From contig NZ_CAMXYY010000007.1 in assembly GCF_947253395.1 (NCBI RefSeq), forward strand, positions 1-35,250: a stretch of DNA of 35,250 nucleotides. Reading direction: 5' to 3'. Source of the stretch: an uncultured Olegusella sp. (GTDB lineage Bacteria; Actinomycetota; Coriobacteriia; Coriobacteriales; Atopobiaceae). A model generated the notes under the pieces. The model saw only the letters and a list, made by a program, of their open reading frames with translations. It was not told where the DNA came from and did no database searches. Made by a program: the position numbers and the translations under genes. This document shows positions 32,749 to 35,250 of the stretch, piece after piece (within the stretch, counting starts at the first letter, position 1; every line of letters begins with the position of its first letter).

Positions 32749-34359
32749 ATGGAAAAGATTAAGCGCTCTGGCGCTTGGTGCGGTCTTTTGGCTCTTGTGA
32801 CCGCATTGTGCCTCTTGGTGGGGGGCGCAGGCACGGCGGTGGCCGAGCCGGCTCAAGAGGGCCCCGTTCCAACGAGCATCCACGCATATTGTCCCGGAGG
32901 GTTCCTGCCGGGGGCGAATGGCAAGGCACCGATTTACGGTGATGTAAGTGCAACTTGGCCTGACGGCACTGATACCCCCTTGCCTGGGGCTACGGTTAGT
33001 CTGTATCCCCATCCCACGTCAAAAGAGGCCAGAGAGTCTGGCACTGCCACCCCTGTCGCTCAAACAACCACCGATAAGAACGGCATCTACCAGTTCAGCA
33101 TGGATGCCTCTCCGAGTGGGGACACTGAGTTTGACATAATGATTGAGTATAAAGGGATCAAAGCGCTGTTTGGCAATGCTAAAGATTCTGCAAGTGGCAC
33201 ATATATTAAGCGTCGAATAGTCGTTCGCCCAATTCTCACCACTGAGGCCGATCTTGACGAGTCGGGCACTATACAGGGAAAACTGGCTGAGCCCAAGGAG
33301 CTCGAGCTCAAGCGCGACCAGGTAGTTGACTGGGACACATACCTGTTGGGACGCGGCACAAACCTCTGGGGTGAGAAGGCGCCCGGATTCGACGTCATGC
33401 CGATTGAGCACTGGAAGAACAACACGAAGGCTTATGGCAAGCTATCGAGTGCCTTTGTCACCTACGGGACCAAGATAACTGCCGTCGATGAGAACGGGAA
33501 TCCGGTCGACCCGAGCCAAATCACCGCAAAGCCTGGTACCTACACAGTCACCTACGAGATCGGCTTCGAGCTTCCCGGATCGTATACTGACCCCATTAGG
33601 TCATACTTAACGAGCCATAGTGCTGATGAGTACCCCGGATATCCGGAGCTTCCTGCAGAGGGCAACCGCATGGTGCTGGGCAGCGCCTCCCTCACGGCAA
33701 AGGTGCCCTACAAGCTTTCCTACGATGCCAACGGCGGGGAAGGCGCAACCCCCGAGAAGGCATCGTTCATGAAGGGCGCCTCGATCACTCTTGCGAACCA
33801 GGGCGACCTCAAAAAGGGCAAGGCGGAGTTTGTTGGCTGGAACACGCAAGCCGATGGGAAGGGAACGTCGTACGCCGCGGGCCAGGAAGTGGTCTTCGAC
33901 GCCGACACCACGCTGTACGCCCAGTGGAAAGAGGCTGAGGTCGTCATTACCTATGATCCCAATGGCGGTGCATGGGGAAATGACTCTAACAAGAAAGAAG
34001 TAGTCGTTACCAAGGGTACTGAGATTGAGATAATTGAGGCGCCAACATTTGAGGGTCATACCTTCTTGTACTGGAAAGGCTCTGAATTCCAGCCGGGAGA
34101 CAAGTACACGGCAAACGCTGATCATACGTTTACTGCAGTATGGAAAGAAAATAAGCCAGGTTCGAATGGGACTCCAGGCACTTCCCATTCTCCCAAGCCT
34201 GCGCATAAGTCCTCTTCACGCGTTCAGAAGAAACGGGTCTCCAAGTTGCCTGCTACCGGAGATAACGCTTCCTATTTGGCAATTGCGTTGGAACTGTTCA
34301 CTGGCGCCAGCCTTGCGACTGCGGGTGCGCTCATGCTGCGCCGCAGGAAGCAGCTGTAG
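32749..34359 (+). CDS. LPXTG-anchored surface protein with InlB-type repeats
   Basis: 536 residues. The signal peptide (charged MEKIKR, hydrophobic core, TAVA cleavage near residue 32) is followed by a region rich in strands that includes PLPGATVSLYP and TTDKNGIYQFSM, a Cna-B/SpaA-like turn. Two InlB/Listeria-Bacteroides repeats come next (about 324-392: YDANGG ... FVGWNT ... LYAQW; about 397-466: YDPNGG ... FLYWKG ... FTAVW). A Ser/Pro/Lys wall-spanning stretch precedes the sorting signal: LPATG at 500-504, a hydrophobic helix and the RRRKQL tail. It is expected to be linked to peptidoglycan by sortase. AGGAGG lies 5 nt before the ATG. The target is unknown; adhesion is the usual guess. A G tract upstream suggests variable expression. 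Confidence 0.88.
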   Translation: MEKIKRSGAWCGLLALVTALCLLVGGAGTAVAEPAQEGPVPTSIHAYCPGGFLPGANGKAPIYGDVSATWPDGTDTPLPGATVSLYPHPTSKEARESGTATPVAQTTTDKNGIYQFSMDASPSGDTEFDIMIEYKGIKALFGNAKDSASGTYIKRRIVVRPILTTEADLDESGTIQGKLAEPKELELKRDQVVDWDTYLLGRGTNLWGEKAPGFDVMPIEHWKNNTKAYGKLSSAFVTYGTKITAVDENGNPVDPSQITAKPGTYTVTYEIGFELPGSYTDPIRSYLTSHSADEYPGYPELPAEGNRMVLGSASLTAKVPYKLSYDANGGEGATPEKASFMKGASITLANQGDLKKGKAEFVGWNTQADGKGTSYAAGQEVVFDADTTLYAQWKEAEVVITYDPNGGAWGNDSNKKEVVVTKGTEIEIIEAPTFEGHTFLYWKGSEFQPGDKYTANADHTFTAVWKENKPGSNGTPGTSHSPKPAHKSSSRVQKKRVSKLPATGDNASYLAIALELFTGASLATAGALMLRRRKQL

Positions 34360-34393
34360 GTTAGCAGCGATTCGTTTCTGTAACGCCCTCTAA

Positions 34394-34431
34394 GCGGCGG
34401 CGGCCAATTCAAGGCCGCCGCTGTTTTTTTC
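34394..34431 (+). terminator. Terminator of the surface-protein gene
   Basis: CGGCGGCC and GGCCGCCG pair over a short loop, followed by TG and seven T, 35 bp past the stop codon. Confidence 0.85.
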
Positions 34432-34452
34432 TTGCAGGGCATGGTCTGCAGC

Positions 34453-34542
34453 AGGTCTATCGCCCGCACGCACGGGGCGAAGGGGAAACTTCTAAAGTTG
34501 CATCCAGCGCAAAAGGTCTATCGCCCGCACGCACGGGGCGAA
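34453..34542. CRISPR. Two-repeat CRISPR-like unit with one 32-nt spacer
   Basis: A 29-bp repeat (34453-34481 and 34514-34542) is identical in both copies. It begins AGGTCTATCGCCC and ends GGGGCGAA, with a CGCCC/GGGCG inner stem. The 32-bp interval differs from it. Repeat 29 and spacer 32 are the dimensions of type I-E arrays. No cas gene is in the window, so it would be an orphan or a decayed array. With only two copies, a chance pair of dispersed repeats remains possible. Confidence 0.6.
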
Positions 34543-34986
34543 AGGAAGGGGCATTGATTTACAAGTCGGCGCCCCCCTTAGGGCTACGCCGTCTGCCTGG
34601 CGAGCGCGCCGCCTTGGCGCTATCCGGCCATCAGAGTCAATCGCAGCCCATCGGGATCCGTGGTTTCCCGAATGGTTCGGCGTCGGCTAAGTGGAAGATG
34701 TTGAATCGCCTCACATTTCTGGGTGAAAGCTGGGATAATGCTGGAAGCAGCTCCCATCGCGGCGAACGTTCGGAGTGTTTGTGGAAGTGGTCTCTGGAAT
34801 GGTCATTTCGGAGAGTGTCACACAAACACGGCGAAGGGGGAGATCGAAAAGCTCGATTTTAGGAATCGGGGGATAGAGAACACGTCCCGAACCAGCTGAG
34901 AGAATGAAACAGCAAAATCGGGGGTTTAACTGGAATTTCGATTTGACAGACGAGCGTAGCGAAGCATCCCGATAAGAGAAACACGA

Positions 34987-35031
34987 GCTCACAACCCGGA
35001 GGCTGTTGGTTCAAATCCGGCCCCGCGACCA
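34987..35031 (+). other. att core, copy 3 (degenerate)
   Basis: 45 bp matching the tRNA-fMet 3' part with one T-to-C change in the anticodon position, a TC/CT swap and one missing C in the acceptor. The following AAAAATACA matches the DNA after the intact tRNA. It marks the outer end of the stacked elements. Confidence 0.8.
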
Positions 35032-35041
35032 AAAATACATT

Positions 35042-35073
35042 CCCGACCTGCGAAAACAGGCCAGGTATTTTTA
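35042..35073 (+). terminator. Hairpin after att copy 3
   Basis: ACCTG/CAGG-type stem followed by a T-rich stretch, homologous to but weaker than the terminator after att copy 2. Confidence 0.6.
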
Positions 35074-35101
35074 TAGCTCCGAATAGCCCCGAAGTTTCAG
35101 T

Positions 35102-35240
35102 AGATGGTTCATCCTTCGGTCCGCATGAGCACAGATGGTTCAAGATTCGAGCTGTTTTTCAATAGATGGTTCGTTTGTCGGACTAGAGGAAAATTTGACC
35201 TGCGCTTTTATGCTCACCCACCTCGAAGCTTGAACCATCT
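35102..35240. repeat. 139-bp intergenic repeat, copy B
   Basis: AGATGGTTC at 35102, 35133 and 35164 and GAACCATCT at 35232-35240, with the 22-bp TAGAGGAAAATTTGACCTGC-containing block at 35183-35204. All offsets equal those of copy A. It lies just outside the stacked islands, presumably back in core chromosome. Confidence 0.85.
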
Positions 35241-35250
35241 TTTGTTTGAG

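Larger units (their letters stand above)
31119..35031. mobile_element. Element 2: remnant island stacked at the same tRNA site
   Basis: It lies between the second and third att copies. It carries an AbiE locus with broken toxin, a surface protein and a short CRISPR-like array, but no integrase. Its right end repeats the att-adjacent module of element 1. It is interpreted as an older insertion that lost its integrase; the newer element then inserted next to the tRNA. Confidence 0.65.
34672..35073. repeat. att-adjacent conserved module, copy 2
   Basis: Homologous to 30743-31160 over its whole length, with scattered substitutions and small indels. It keeps the GTGTTTGTG (34775-34783)/CACAAACAC (34821-34829) pair, the hairpin area and TTTGACAG before att. 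No protein frame is conserved. Upstream of it, from 34543, I see no gene. Confidence 0.75.

Overview
The window reads as a chromosome segment from a Coriobacteriia actinobacterium, most likely the Atopobium/Lancefieldella/Olsenella group. This rests on protein character and gene content (a long single-chain PurL, an NfnAB pair, GlmU-Prs-Pth clustering, LPXTG surface anchoring) and is inference; no rRNA is present to settle it. Positions 1-17.5 kb are core chromosome of moderate GC. From about 17.9 to 31.1 kb base composition is visibly GC-richer and gene remnants are frequent, as expected for horizontally acquired DNA.

Core part: a shortened glmU, prs and pth run left to right, followed by nfnA-nfnB (electron-bifurcating NADH/ferredoxin:NADP+ transhydrogenase) ending in a clear terminator. 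After a hairpin-rich spacer, a leftward block encodes a peptidoglycan-binding-domain protein, a polyprenyl synthetase and GalE. A large rightward membrane acyltransferase carries two SGNH-like domains. A 139-bp repeat and a bidirectional terminator precede leftward purL, a small membrane protein and plsY. An initiator tRNA-fMet gene with its own promoter and terminator closes the core.

Accessory part: the tRNA 3' end (46 bp) is repeated exactly at 31073-31118 and imperfectly at 34987-35031. This marks two elements stacked at one tRNA. Element 1 (about 13.6 kb) holds a candidate structured RNA, a truncated DUF4143 gene, fragments of an older integrase and excisionase, an AbiEi antitoxin beside a gutted AbiEii, and a TetR-controlled ECF/ABC transporter operon. 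That operon includes a protein with three ATPase domains. The element continues with an AlbA_2-type regulator preceded by a three-copy operator-like repeat, and an intact tyrosine integrase next to att. Element 2 (about 3.9 kb, no integrase) holds a second AbiEi with a truncated AbiEii, a 12-G tract, an LPXTG surface protein with InlB-type repeats and a two-repeat CRISPR-like array. Both elements end in a homologous module of about 400 bp containing the att core.

The most unusual features are the 139-bp repeat with three 31-bp-phased AGATGGTTC boxes (two copies), the triple-ATPase ECF-exporter fusion, the parallel loss of toxin in two AbiE loci, the duplicated att-adjacent module, and the structured RNA candidate at the left island end.
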